Assembly (NCBI GenBank): GCA_017745295.1
Contig: JAGHZR010000001.1
Span: 248,001 to 312,000 of the forward strand
Source of the DNA: Novosphingobium sp.
Lineage (GTDB): Bacteria; Pseudomonadota; Alphaproteobacteria; Sphingomonadales; Sphingomonadaceae
Reading direction: 5' to 3'
Length of the DNA stretch: 64,000 bases
The notes beneath the pieces were generated by a model. The model had not been told where the DNA came from, made no database searches, and saw nothing but the letters and a program-made list of their open reading frames with translations. The translations under genes and the position numbers were made by a program. This document shows, one piece after another, positions 18,694 through 27,159 of the stretch (position 1 is the first letter of the stretch; the number at the start of each line of letters is the position of its first letter).

Positions 18694-19299
18694 GTGAACG
18701 AAAAGGCCGTGCAGGACGACGCGCCGGGGAAGAAGGGCAAAGGCAAGCTCGGCCTTGTCCTGATCGCGCTTGGCATGCTGGGGGCAGGCGGAGGCGGGGT
18801 TCTCGCCTTGGCAATGTCCGGGGTGATGCCCGGCATTATCGGCGGCAGTCACGCGGAAAACCGCGAGGACAACCAGCCCAAGCTGATCCGCAAGGGCGAA
18901 GACGACCCCTATATGCCCAAGGCAGAGGGCGAGGGAGAAGGCGCTGCCCTGCCGGAAGTGGAGGGCGAGGGCGGCGACCCCTACCGCACCGCCTATTTCA
19001 CGTTCAGCGACGATTTCACCTCGAACCTCAAAGGCTCCGATGCGCTGGTGCAACTCAGCCTCGCCTGCTCCACGCGCCGCGATGGACGGGTGCTGGTCTG
19101 GCTGAAGAAGCACGAACTGGCGATCCGCTCGGCCCTGCTCGGCATCCTCGCGGACACGCCGGAGGACGACGTCTACACGATGCCGGGCAAGGCCCGGCTG
19201 GAAAAGCGGATGACCGCCGCGATCAACGACGTGCTGATCCGCAAGGAAGGCTTCGGCGGGGTCGACGGCGTCTACTTCCGCACTTTCATCATCCAGTGA
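18694..19299 (+). CDS. fliL: Flagellar basal-body protein FliL
   Basis: FliL is a single-pass inner-membrane protein that surrounds and stabilises the stator. The GTG at 18694 is preferred to the TTG at 18688 because AGGGGGA lies 8-9 bp before it; it gives 201 aa. A basic N-terminus (KKGKGK) is followed by a TM helix (about 20-45), an acidic Gly/Glu linker (60-92) and the FliL periplasmic domain (YFTFSDDFTSNL through LIRKEGFGGVDGVYFRTFIIQ). Confidence 0.9.
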   Translation: MNEKAVQDDAPGKKGKGKLGLVLIALGMLGAGGGGVLALAMSGVMPGIIGGSHAENREDNQPKLIRKGEDDPYMPKAEGEGEGAALPEVEGEGGDPYRTAYFTFSDDFTSNLKGSDALVQLSLACSTRRDGRVLVWLKKHELAIRSALLGILADTPEDDVYTMPGKARLEKRMTAAINDVLIRKEGFGGVDGVYFRTFIIQ

Positions 19300-19304
19300 A
19301 GGCC

Positions 19305-20174
19305 ATGGCAACACGCACCCCGGCCCGGCACAGCGACGATCTCGTCGCATCGGCAGCGCCGCCGGACGACCTCGCTCCCGCGCTCGCGATGATCGGCGAA
19401 CGTCTTGCCCGCAGCTTGGCGAGCAGCTTCGCCCGGCTCTCGGGCGGCGATGCCCCGGCGGTTCGTGCCGGAACGCCGACGAGCACGTCATTCGCCGCCA
19501 TGCAGGAGGAGATCGAGGGCCTTGCCGCCCATGCGCTGATGGCGCTCGATCCCGCCGGACTGCCGCTGCTCGCAACCTTCGAGGCCGCGCCGGTCTTCCG
19601 CCTGGTCGACCGGGCCTTCGGCGGCTCCGGCGAAGTGCCGGAGCCGCTGCCGGAGAGCTTTCCGCTTTCCGCCGAACTGCTGCTCACCCATCTTGAAAAC
19701 GGCCTCGCCGAAGCGCTCGGCGCGGCTTTCGCCAACGGCGGCGGGGAGCAGGTCACGCGCCCGCTGCGACGCGATACCAGCCTGCGCCAGCTCGATCCTT
19801 TTCCTGCGGACACGGAGCTGCTCGCACTCGCGCTCGCCATCGAGGAGCCGGGCCTGCCGCCCTGGTCGCTCCGGCTCGCGGTTCCCGTGACCACGCTGGC
19901 CGGGGCCATCGCCGCGCCGCGCGATGCTCTCCCGAGCTTCGCGCCGCCCGCACCGACCGAAGAACCGTTCGCCTCGATGCCACTCGAAGTGACCGCCGTG
20001 CTGGTCGACATGGCACTCTCGATGGCCCGCCTTTCGGCCCTGCGCCCCGGTGACGTGCTGCCGGTTGCGGTGGCGCGGTCCATTCCGCTGCAACTGGGCG
20101 GCCGCACGCTCGCCAGCGGCACCATCGGCGAATTCGACGACCGCGTCGCGGTCCAGATCACGCAGGCGTTCTGA
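19305..20174 (+). CDS. fliM: Flagellar motor switch protein FliM, short form
   Basis: FliM is the C-ring switch subunit. The 289-aa protein has the middle domain (FAAMQEEIEGLAAHALMAL, then FRLVDRAFGGSGE) and a C-terminal SpoA-type domain (LRPGDVLPVAVARSIPLQLGGRTLASGTIGEFDDRVAVQI). It is about 45 aa shorter than E. coli FliM, and the N-terminal CheY-binding motif (LSQ-E-IDALL) cannot be found. The ATG at 19305, with AAGG 5 bp upstream, is used; a GTG at 19296 overlapping the fliL stop is the alternative and would add three residues. Confidence 0.85.
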   Translation: MATRTPARHSDDLVASAAPPDDLAPALAMIGERLARSLASSFARLSGGDAPAVRAGTPTSTSFAAMQEEIEGLAAHALMALDPAGLPLLATFEAAPVFRLVDRAFGGSGEVPEPLPESFPLSAELLLTHLENGLAEALGAAFANGGGEQVTRPLRRDTSLRQLDPFPADTELLALALAIEEPGLPPWSLRLAVPVTTLAGAIAAPRDALPSFAPPAPTEEPFASMPLEVTAVLVDMALSMARLSALRPGDVLPVAVARSIPLQLGGRTLASGTIGEFDDRVAVQITQAF

Positions 20175-20194
20175 CAGAAGGACATTCCACAGCG

Positions 20195-20494
20195 ATGAAC
20201 ATCCATCCTCGCGGCCTCGACTTCCTGCGCGATGTCGACGTGCGCCTGACCGTGGAACTGGGCCGCACCCAGATGAAGCTCAAGGACGTTCTCGCGCTCG
20301 GGCCGGAAAGCCTCGTCGTGCTCGACCGGCTGACCGACGAACTGCTGGACGTGCTGGTCAACGGCAAGCCAATCGCCAAGGGAGAAGTGGTCTCGCACAA
20401 CGGCCGCTTCGGTCTCCGGATCGTCGAGATCACCGGAGTGGACAGTGACGCGGACGCGCTCTCGCTGCCCGATGGCGAGGACGGCCAGCCCTGA
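20195..20494 (+). CDS. fliN: Flagellar motor switch protein FliN
   Basis: FliN is the lower C-ring protein and a docking site for FliH. The 99-aa product is essentially one SpoA domain (VRLTVELGRTQMKLKDVLALG, then DVLVNGKPIAKGEVV). AGAAGGAC upstream of the ATG is a good ribosome site. Its stop is adjacent to the fliO start (TGATG). Confidence 0.93.
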   Translation: MNIHPRGLDFLRDVDVRLTVELGRTQMKLKDVLALGPESLVVLDRLTDELLDVLVNGKPIAKGEVVSHNGRFGLRIVEITGVDSDADALSLPDGEDGQP

Positions 20495-20769
20495 TGCTGT
20501 GGTATGCGATCAAGCTGGTCGTGCTGCTGCCGCTGATCGGGCTGCTCGCCTGGGGCAGCCTGCTGCTGGCGCGGCGAATGCAGGAGCGCGCCGGGCGGCA
20601 GGCCGGATCGCGCTCGCTGCGCGTGGTGGAAACGATGATGCTCTCCCCCACGCAGCGGCTGGCGGTGATCGCCTTCCACGATCGCGAGATCCTCATCGCC
20701 GCCACCCGGCAGGGAATGACCCGACTGGCCGAAGCCCCGGCCCGGCAGGAAGGGACGCCCGAACCATGA
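20494..20769 (+). CDS. fliO: Flagellar biosynthetic protein FliO
   Basis: FliO is a small membrane protein that helps FliP assemble into the export gate. The 91-aa protein has one N-terminal TM helix (residues 4-24) followed by a basic segment and a small beta-rich domain (LRVVETMMLSPTQRLAVIAFHDREILI), which is the family hallmark. It overlaps fliN at its start and fliP at its end. Confidence 0.85.
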   Translation: MLWYAIKLVVLLPLIGLLAWGSLLLARRMQERAGRQAGSRSLRVVETMMLSPTQRLAVIAFHDREILIAATRQGMTRLAEAPARQEGTPEP

Positions 20770-21551
20770 AGCGCCTGCTCGCTCTCCCCCTCACCGCAGC
20801 CGCGCTCGCGATAGGCCTGCCTGCCGCCGCAACGGCGCAGACGGCAATCCCCGGTGCGCTCGACCGGGCGCTCGGTTCGCTCGGCGGCAGCGGCGGATCC
20901 GCCGGGCCGGGCATGGGCCTGTCGCTGCAACTCCTGCTCGTCATGGCGCTGCTGACGATCCTGCCGAGCCTTATCCTGATGATGACCAGCTTCACCCGCA
21001 TCCTCGTGGTGCTGGCGATCCTGCGGCAGGCGCTGGGGCTGCAACAGTCGCCGCCCAACCAGGTGCTGATCGGGCTGGCGCTGTTCCTCTCGCTTTTCGT
21101 CATGGCACCCACGCTCGAACGGGTGAATGCTCATGCCGTCGCGCCCTATGCCGCGGGCCGGATCAATGCCGAGCAGGGCATTGCGGCGGGCGGACGCGAG
21201 TTCCACGCCTTCATGATCCGGCAGACCCGCAAGCGCGATCTCACGATGTTCGCCGAGATGGCTGCCGGAAACAGGGAACAGGCTCCCCGGTTCCGCAGCA
21301 CCGCCGATGTGCCCTTCTCGATCCTGCTCCCCGCTTTCGTCACCAGCGAACTCAAGACCGCCTTCCAGATCGGCTTCCTGCTGTTCCTTCCGTTCCTGGT
21401 GATCGATCTGGTGGTCTCCTCGGTGCTGATGAGCCTGGGCATGATGATGATGAGCCCGATGGTGGTCTCGCTGCCGTTCAAGCTGCTGCTCTTCGTCATG
21501 ATCGATGGCTGGGCGCTGCTGATGGGCTCGCTGGCGGCGAGTTTCGGTTGA
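20766..21551 (+). CDS. fliP: Flagellar export gate protein FliP
   Basis: FliP forms the core pore of the flagellar type III export gate with FliQ and FliR. The ATG at 20766 overlaps the fliO stop and gives 261 aa with a cleavable signal peptide (cleavage near ATAQ). Conserved segments are MMTSFTRILVVLAILRQALG, QSPPNQVLIGLALFL, and the C-terminal FLPFLVIDLVVSSVLMSLGM. The length and topology are standard. Confidence 0.96.
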   Translation: MKRLLALPLTAAALAIGLPAAATAQTAIPGALDRALGSLGGSGGSAGPGMGLSLQLLLVMALLTILPSLILMMTSFTRILVVLAILRQALGLQQSPPNQVLIGLALFLSLFVMAPTLERVNAHAVAPYAAGRINAEQGIAAGGREFHAFMIRQTRKRDLTMFAEMAAGNREQAPRFRSTADVPFSILLPAFVTSELKTAFQIGFLLFLPFLVIDLVVSSVLMSLGMMMMSPMVVSLPFKLLLFVMIDGWALLMGSLAASFG

Positions 21552-21564
21552 GGGAGATCGGCCG

Positions 21565-21855
21565 ATGGAGGACATCGCAGCGCTGCTCTCGCTGGCCGAC
21601 CGGATGCTGTGGATCACCGCACTCGTCGCCGCGCCGGTGCTGCTGGCTTCGCTCGCCGTGGGGCTTGCCGTCGGCATCGTGCAGGCGGCGACTTCGGTGA
21701 ACGAACAGACGCTGACTTTCGTGCCCAAGCTGGCAGTGACGGCGGTGGTTCTGGTGGTCTTCGGCGGCGCGATGATGGCGCTGGTGGGCGAGTTCGCGCA
21801 GGACGTCTTCGCCCAGATCGCCCGGACCGGGCAGGCCGCGCAGGTCTCGCCGTGA
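21565..21855 (+). CDS. fliQ: Flagellar export gate protein FliQ
   Basis: FliQ is a two-helix membrane protein of the export gate. The 96-aa product has two TM segments (about 18-40 and 50-75) and the family motif VGIVQAATSVNEQTLTFVPKL. Its stop overlaps the GTG start of fliR. Confidence 0.95.
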   Translation: MEDIAALLSLADRMLWITALVAAPVLLASLAVGLAVGIVQAATSVNEQTLTFVPKLAVTAVVLVVFGGAMMALVGEFAQDVFAQIARTGQAAQVSP

Positions 21856-22634
21856 TCCAGCTCGATTTCGGCTTCGGCGCGCTGGAAGCGGAGTTCTGGC
21901 GCCTCGTCTTCGTGATGACCCGGATCGGCGCGGCACTGGTCGCGGCGCCCCTTTTCGGCATCGCCGGGGTGCCGCCGCAAGTGCGGGTGATCGGCGCGGG
22001 GGCCGTGGCCGTGCTGGTCTGCGCCTGGACGCCGGTCATGCCGCCGCCGGTGCTGCTCTCGGTCGCCGGAATGCTCACCGTGCTGGGCGAAGTCCTGGTC
22101 GGACTTGCGTTGGGCTTCGTGCTGCAATTGTCCTTCGCCGCGCCGATCCTCGCCGCCGAACTGATCGGCGGATCGATGGGGATGAACCTGGCCGGAGCCA
22201 TCGACCCCGGTTCCGGCGCGCAGTCCCCGGCGCTGGGCCAGTATTTCGCCGTGACGCTCTCGCTGGTGTTCCTGGCGCTGGGCGCGCACCTGCAATGGTT
22301 CGCGCTGATCGTGGAGAGCTACCGCGCGCTCCCGCCGGGCCAGACCTGGCTCGGCGCCGCGCGCTTCGCCCTGATCGGCCAGTTCGCCGCAAGCCTGTTC
22401 ACCACTGCCGTGACCATCGCCCTACCCGCCTGCCTGATCCTGCTGGTGGTGCAGATCGTGACCGGCGTGCTCGGGCGCTCGGCCCCCTCGCTCAACCTGT
22501 TTTCACTGGGGCTTCCGGCGGGCGTCCTCGGCGGCCTGGCCGCACTGCTGATCGGCGCGCCGGTCTTGACCGACCTGATGGTGCGGCTCTCGGCCAACAT
22601 CATCCGACAGACAGCCGAACTGCTTGCCCCATGA
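21852..22634 (+). CDS. fliR: Flagellar export gate protein FliR
   Basis: FliR is the single-copy membrane subunit of the export gate. The GTG at 21852 overlaps the fliQ stop (GTGA) and gives 260 aa (E. coli 261). Several TM helices and the family features are visible (MTRIGAALVAAPLFGIAGVP, GFVLQLSFAAPILAAELIGGSMGM). The last codons overlap the flhB ATG. Confidence 0.95.
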   Translation: MIQLDFGFGALEAEFWRLVFVMTRIGAALVAAPLFGIAGVPPQVRVIGAGAVAVLVCAWTPVMPPPVLLSVAGMLTVLGEVLVGLALGFVLQLSFAAPILAAELIGGSMGMNLAGAIDPGSGAQSPALGQYFAVTLSLVFLALGAHLQWFALIVESYRALPPGQTWLGAARFALIGQFAASLFTTAVTIALPACLILLVVQIVTGVLGRSAPSLNLFSLGLPAGVLGGLAALLIGAPVLTDLMVRLSANIIRQTAELLAP

Positions 22635-23767
22635 GCGAGCAGGAAGGCGAAAAGAGCTTCGCCCCCACCGAAAAGCGCAAGCGCGAGGCGGCAAAGCGCG
22701 GCGACGTCATCCGCTCGCGCGAGATGGCCACCGCCGCCTCGGTGGCGATCGGCGCGGTCTGGCTGATGTTGGCGGGGCCATGGATGCTGGATCTGCTGGC
22801 GGGCGTGCTGCACGCCGGTTGCACCTGGGACAAGGCCGCGCTCGACCATTTCACGCCGGGACAGGCGCTGATCGGGGCGCTCGCCGCGATCCTGCTGCCG
22901 ATCCTGGTGCTGGGCGCGATCGTCATCCTCGCCTCGCTGGTCGCTCAGCTGGGGTTCGGCGAAGGCCGCTGGATCGGCGGCAATCTCGCGCCCAAGGCTT
23001 CGCGGATCAACCCGATGTCCGGCCTCAAACGCATGTTCGGGCCGATCGGTCTGATCGAGATGGCCAAGGGAATCGCCAAAGTCGCCCTGCTGGGCGCGAT
23101 CGCCTGGTTCTGGGCGGAAGAGCGGCTCGAAACTTTCGCCGGGCTGGGCCGCGGCAACCTGTTCGGGCAACTGGCCTATGCCTGGGATGCGCTGATCGCG
23201 CTGCTGTTCCAGCTCTCGGCAGGTCTCTTCGCGATCGCCCTTGTGGACCTGCCGGTGCAACTGGTGCGCCGGATGCTGCGCCTGAAGATGACGCTTCAGG
23301 AACTGCGCGACGAGGCCAAGGAAAACGAAGGCTCGCCGGAAAAGAAAGGCGCGATCCGGGAACGCCAGCGAAAGATCGCCGCAGGCGGCCTCGTGCCCGC
23401 GATGAAAGAGGCCCAGTTCATCGTCGCCAATCCCTCGCACTTCGCCGTGGCGCTCGCCTACGATCCCGCCAAGGCGCCCGCCCCGGTGGTCATCGCCAAG
23501 GGGCGCGACGCGCGCGCGCTGGCCATGCGCGAGATGGCACCGGAGTTCGCCGTGCCCGTCCTCAGCTATCCGGCCCTCGCCCGATCGGTCTACTTCACCA
23601 CGCGCGAGAAACAGATGATCCGCGAGGACCACTACGTCGCGGTGGCGGCGATCCTGGCCTTCGTGCTGGCGCTGAAACGCGGTGAAGATCGCCATGCCCC
23701 GGACATCTCGGTGCCGGTAACGGTCCGCTTCGATGCCGAAGGGCGGCTCGATCCCCGGCAGGATTGA
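22631..23767 (+). CDS. flhB: Flagellar export switch protein FlhB
   Basis: FlhB controls the substrate-specificity switch of the export gate. The ATG at 22631 gives 378 aa with the standard N-terminus (EKSFAPTEKRKREAAKRGDV), four TM helices (about 30-215) and a cytoplasmic domain. The autocleavage motif, usually NPTH, reads NPSH at residues 267-270. Autocleavage needs the Asn-Pro pair, which is present. fliD follows 42 bp later. Confidence 0.95.
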   Translation: MSEQEGEKSFAPTEKRKREAAKRGDVIRSREMATAASVAIGAVWLMLAGPWMLDLLAGVLHAGCTWDKAALDHFTPGQALIGALAAILLPILVLGAIVILASLVAQLGFGEGRWIGGNLAPKASRINPMSGLKRMFGPIGLIEMAKGIAKVALLGAIAWFWAEERLETFAGLGRGNLFGQLAYAWDALIALLFQLSAGLFAIALVDLPVQLVRRMLRLKMTLQELRDEAKENEGSPEKKGAIRERQRKIAAGGLVPAMKEAQFIVANPSHFAVALAYDPAKAPAPVVIAKGRDARALAMREMAPEFAVPVLSYPALARSVYFTTREKQMIREDHYVAVAAILAFVLALKRGEDRHAPDISVPVTVRFDAEGRLDPRQD

Positions 23768-23809
23768 AAACACCCTTAACAAAATCCCACGCCCGCCGTT
23801 CTCCCGCTC

Positions 23810-25228
23810 ATGGCAACTTCCCCCACATCCTCTTCGCTGACCACCTCCTCGCTGGTGACTGCCCTCGGCGGCGGCAGCGGCGTGGACATGGCCGCCCTGG
23901 CGAACAACCTCGCCGCCGCCCAGTTCGCGAGCCGCAACAACCGGCTGACGGCGAAGTCGGACAAGCTCACCACCCAGATCTCCACCGCGTCGAACATCAA
24001 GTCGATGATGTTGTCGCTCAGCACCTCGCTCGGCACGCTGGTGCGTTCGGGCAGTCTCTCGCGCAGCCCCAGTGTCGCCAACGCCGCCGTCGCCGCGGGC
24101 GCGCTGACCGGCACCACCACGCCCAAGGGCAGCTACTCGCTCGAAGTGAGCCAATTGGCGAGCGGCCAGCAACTGGCGAGCCGGGCTTATGCGGCTTCCA
24201 CCTCCACCGTGGGCGCGGGCACCCTGACCCTGCGTTTCGGCACTCTGTCCGGCAGCGGCTTTACCGAAGACACCGCCCATGCCGCCGTGAACGTGACAGT
24301 GGCCGCGGGCGCGACACTGGCCGATGTGGCCAAGGCCATAAACGCCAGCAATTCCGGGGTCAGCGCCTATGTCGCACAGACCGTGGACGGCGCGCAGCTC
24401 GTGTTCAAGGGACAGGAAGGCGCCGCCAACGGCTTCGTACTGGACGCGACCTCCGGCCTCTCCGATCTGGCATGGAATCCCTCGTCGGCCAGCGGCCAGC
24501 TTCTGGCGTGCGCCAGGGACGCCCAGTTCAGGATCGACGGCCTGTCGATGACGGCGAAGTCGAACACCGTCTCCGAAGCGATCCCCGGCGTGAAGCTGCA
24601 ACTCAAGGCCACAAACATCGGCGCCCCCACCACGGTCAGCTTCGCCGATCCGACGACGTCGATCGCCGGTGCCATGCAGGACCTGACCGACGCGCTGAAC
24701 GAAGTCATGGCGGACCTCAACGCAGCCACGGCGATCGGCGGCGATCTCGCGGCGGACAGCGGCGCGCGGGCGCTCAAGCGGGCGCTTTCCGGCTTCGCGG
24801 GTGCAACGATCATGCCGAACGCCACCGGCATGGCCCGGACTCTGTCCGACCTTGGCCTCAAGACCCAGCGCGACGGCACTTTCGCGCTCGATACCGCGCG
24901 TTTGAACGCCACCATCGCCGCCGATCCCGAAGGGGTCGCGGCCATGTTCACCAATGGACTCTACGGGGTCTATGCCAGCTACGACAAGATTTACCGTGCC
25001 GCCAGTTCCGGCGCCGACGGCGGATCGCTGGGCGGATCGATCAGCCGCTACACCAGCCAACTCAGCCAGATCGCCGAGGACAGGACCGACCTCGCCGCAC
25101 AGCAGGAAAAACTGCGCGCCCGGCTTTCCAGCCAGTTCGCGGTCTCGGAAACGCGCATCGGGATTTCCAAGTCGACGCTGACGATGCTCCAGAACCAGAT
25201 CGCCCAGTGGAACAAGAGCGGCAACTGA
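23810..25228 (+). CDS. fliD: Flagellar filament cap protein FliD (HAP2)
   Basis: FliD caps the filament and folds flagellin as it emerges. The 472-aa product has an N-terminal D0/D1 segment (LVTALGGGSGVDMAALANNLAAAQFASRNNRL), a variable middle, and a C-terminal coil (LAAQQEKLRARLSSQFAVSETRIGISKSTLTMLQNQIAQWNK), matching FliD. A Cys in the middle domain (LLACARD) is unusual but of unknown meaning. fliS starts 1 bp after its stop. Confidence 0.92.
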   Translation: MATSPTSSSLTTSSLVTALGGGSGVDMAALANNLAAAQFASRNNRLTAKSDKLTTQISTASNIKSMMLSLSTSLGTLVRSGSLSRSPSVANAAVAAGALTGTTTPKGSYSLEVSQLASGQQLASRAYAASTSTVGAGTLTLRFGTLSGSGFTEDTAHAAVNVTVAAGATLADVAKAINASNSGVSAYVAQTVDGAQLVFKGQEGAANGFVLDATSGLSDLAWNPSSASGQLLACARDAQFRIDGLSMTAKSNTVSEAIPGVKLQLKATNIGAPTTVSFADPTTSIAGAMQDLTDALNEVMADLNAATAIGGDLAADSGARALKRALSGFAGATIMPNATGMARTLSDLGLKTQRDGTFALDTARLNATIAADPEGVAAMFTNGLYGVYASYDKIYRAASSGADGGSLGGSISRYTSQLSQIAEDRTDLAAQQEKLRARLSSQFAVSETRIGISKSTLTMLQNQIAQWNKSGN

Positions 25229-25229
25229 A

Positions 25230-25616
25230 ATGCGGCGCCGGCTCTCTCCGGTCGAAGCCTACCGCCGGGTGGACTTCGACGCCCGCGTCAACGGGGCAGG
25301 GCCGGTCGAACTGGTCCACGTGTGCTACGAACACCTCGTGGCGGCGCTGGGCACCGCGATCCATGCGCACCGGCGCGGCGACAACGGCCTCAAGAGCCGC
25401 TCGCTGACGCGCGCGCTGACCGCGATTACCGCGCTGCAGCTCGGCGTGACCGGCGACAGCGGCGTGGCGCGGGCGCTAAACCAGCTTTACGACGCCGCGC
25501 GGCGCACGGTGCTCGACAGCGCCACCGCCTTCGACGCGGACGGCCTGGAAATCCTGCGCAGCGATTTTGCGGAAATCGGCCAGGCCCTGCTGGGGGGTAA
25601 TGGGCTGCGAGGGTGA
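25230..25616 (+). CDS. fliS: Flagellar secretion chaperone FliS
   Basis: FliS binds flagellin in the cytoplasm and keeps it unfolded for export. The 128-aa helical protein begins with the FliS pattern (YRRVDFDARVNGAGPVELVHVCYEHLVAAL) and contains QLGVTGDSGVARALNQLYD. It is next to fliD as in most genomes. It is the last recognisable gene of the operon. Confidence 0.88.
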   Translation: MRRRLSPVEAYRRVDFDARVNGAGPVELVHVCYEHLVAALGTAIHAHRRGDNGLKSRSLTRALTAITALQLGVTGDSGVARALNQLYDAARRTVLDSATAFDADGLEILRSDFAEIGQALLGGNGLRG

Positions 25617-25772
25617 AGGCAAGCTATGCCGTTTCGGTGGATAGTGTCCCCGGATTCCGCGGCCTCGCCAGCAAGGACCACCATCAAAGCTCGATTTCGG
25701 AGCATGTCCCGCGGGCATCGAACCCCGACTGCGAATATCTCCCTAGGCAGATGCCGCATAGGGAGCACAACG

Positions 25773-26390
25773 ATGGAACGGATTTCCAGTCTCATCCTGA
25801 TCGACAGCGACATGCGCCGCCGCGCCGCGATAAGCCATGCGCTGTCGGCCGGATCCATTCACGTCGAACCGTTCGAGAATATCTCCGAGCTTGCCTCCGC
25901 CTGGCCGCGCTCCGGGGTAATCCTGATCCATGACGGCAGCGGCCCGGGCGGGGCCGGGGCCATCGACGATCTGATCGAAAGCATGGCCCGCCACGGCGAG
26001 TGGTTTCCCATCATCGGCTTCAGCGAGCACCCCAGCGCCCACCGCATCGTCCAGGCCGTGCTGGACGGCGCGATCGACTACATCGCCTGGCCCATCGCGG
26101 CAGAGGAACTCAATGCCACTCTCGCCCAGGCCATCGAACGCGCCGAGCATGTCGGCAATGCCCGCCTGCGCGAAGTCATGGCCCGCGCCCGGATCGACCG
26201 CCTGACGCGCCGCGAGCGCGAGGTTCTCGGCGGGGTCGCCAGCGGGCTGTCCAACCGCCTCATCGGCGAGCGCCTGTCGATAAGCCCGCGCACGGTGGAA
26301 ATTCACCGGGCGAACATGCTCAACAAGCTGGGTGCAAACCACACGTCGGATGCGATCCGCATCGCCATAGAGGCGGCTCTGGTGCATTGA
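25773..26390 (+). CDS. LuxR/FixJ-type DNA-binding protein with degenerate receiver domain
   Basis: The ATG at 25773 (GGGAGCACAACG upstream) gives 205 aa. Residues 1-120 have the receiver fold: the acidic N-terminal site (LILIDSD), a phospho-acceptor-like Asp (VILIHDGSGPG) and a Ser in the T/S position (IIGFS). The invariant Lys before Pro is replaced by Trp (DYIAWPIAAEEL). Residues about 140-205 form a LuxR-type helix-turn-helix (RLTRREREVLGGVASGLSNRLIGERL, then SPRTVEIHRANMLNKL). Its place right after fliS suggests a role in flagellar or motility control, but targets are unknown. Confidence 0.85.
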   Translation: MERISSLILIDSDMRRRAAISHALSAGSIHVEPFENISELASAWPRSGVILIHDGSGPGGAGAIDDLIESMARHGEWFPIIGFSEHPSAHRIVQAVLDGAIDYIAWPIAAEELNATLAQAIERAEHVGNARLREVMARARIDRLTRREREVLGGVASGLSNRLIGERLSISPRTVEIHRANMLNKLGANHTSDAIRIAIEAALVH

Positions 26391-26450
26391 GCCACCCTCG
26401 GGGCACTGGGCCGCCTCCGTGGGATTGAACCGGTCATGCCGATCCTTCGC

Positions 26451-26924
26451 TCAGTGCAGCCGGATGCCCGCATCCGATGCCGGCTGCGCCGCGTCCTGAT
26501 TCTCCCTACGTTCCAGCCGGATCAGCAGCTTCGTCACATAGGCCGAAAGCAGGGCCAGAGAAAGCGTCGTAGCCTCGCACATCAGCTCCTCCGATCCATC
26601 CGGCATGACCAGTGTGGCAAGGCAATTCCCGCCCAGACCGCGAGACCAGATGAAAACCTCGTCCTCGCCGATCAGGGCGAGCACCGCGCTCTCGGTTGCA
26701 CCGCAAGCGAGCATGGCATCGATGCCGGCAGGATCGAAACCGTCCCGCACCGATCTGGCCGCATCGGGTCGGAACAGGTGCATCGCCTCGCGAATGCGAT
26801 CGATCTCCTCGCAAGGCGCGCTGCCCGCACAATCGTCCAGGAAATCCCGCAATTGCGCGGTCCATGCAGCAATATCGAAAACGACCTGATCCACGGGACT
26901 CGCCACCGTCTCATTGATTGACAT
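26451..26924 (-). CDS. Conserved hypothetical protein
   Basis: The start at 26924 (MSINETVASPVDQ) gives 157 aa; longer in-frame extension would overlap the next gene and has poor composition. The protein is acidic with several Cys (DDCAGSAPCEEI, AMLACGATES) and a segment that reads like a small sensory/binding fold (SAVLALIGEDEVFIWSRGLGGNCLATLVMPDGSEELM). No signal peptide or TM helix. I do not recognise the family. It converges with the LuxR-type gene. Confidence 0.6.
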   Translation of the reverse strand: MSINETVASPVDQVVFDIAAWTAQLRDFLDDCAGSAPCEEIDRIREAMHLFRPDAARSVRDGFDPAGIDAMLACGATESAVLALIGEDEVFIWSRGLGGNCLATLVMPDGSEELMCEATTLSLALLSAYVTKLLIRLERRENQDAAQPASDAGIRLH

Positions 26925-27159
26925 CCGCCAAAGTCCCCAAGCCCGGCGGACTGTCAATCCGCACGGACCGCGTGACTCGTACCGCGTCCCGCCTTGCGAC
27001 ACCCGCGCCGGACTTGATGAAACGCCCCGCACCGGCAAGATTCCCGCCGGAAAGAAGCCGCTCGTTCCGATTAAAACCCTGAAAGGTCCCGGCAAACGCC
27101 ACAGCGTTCTCGTTGCCACCCGGCCCAGTTCGCCTATCCTCCTGGGCATGGGAGCCAGG

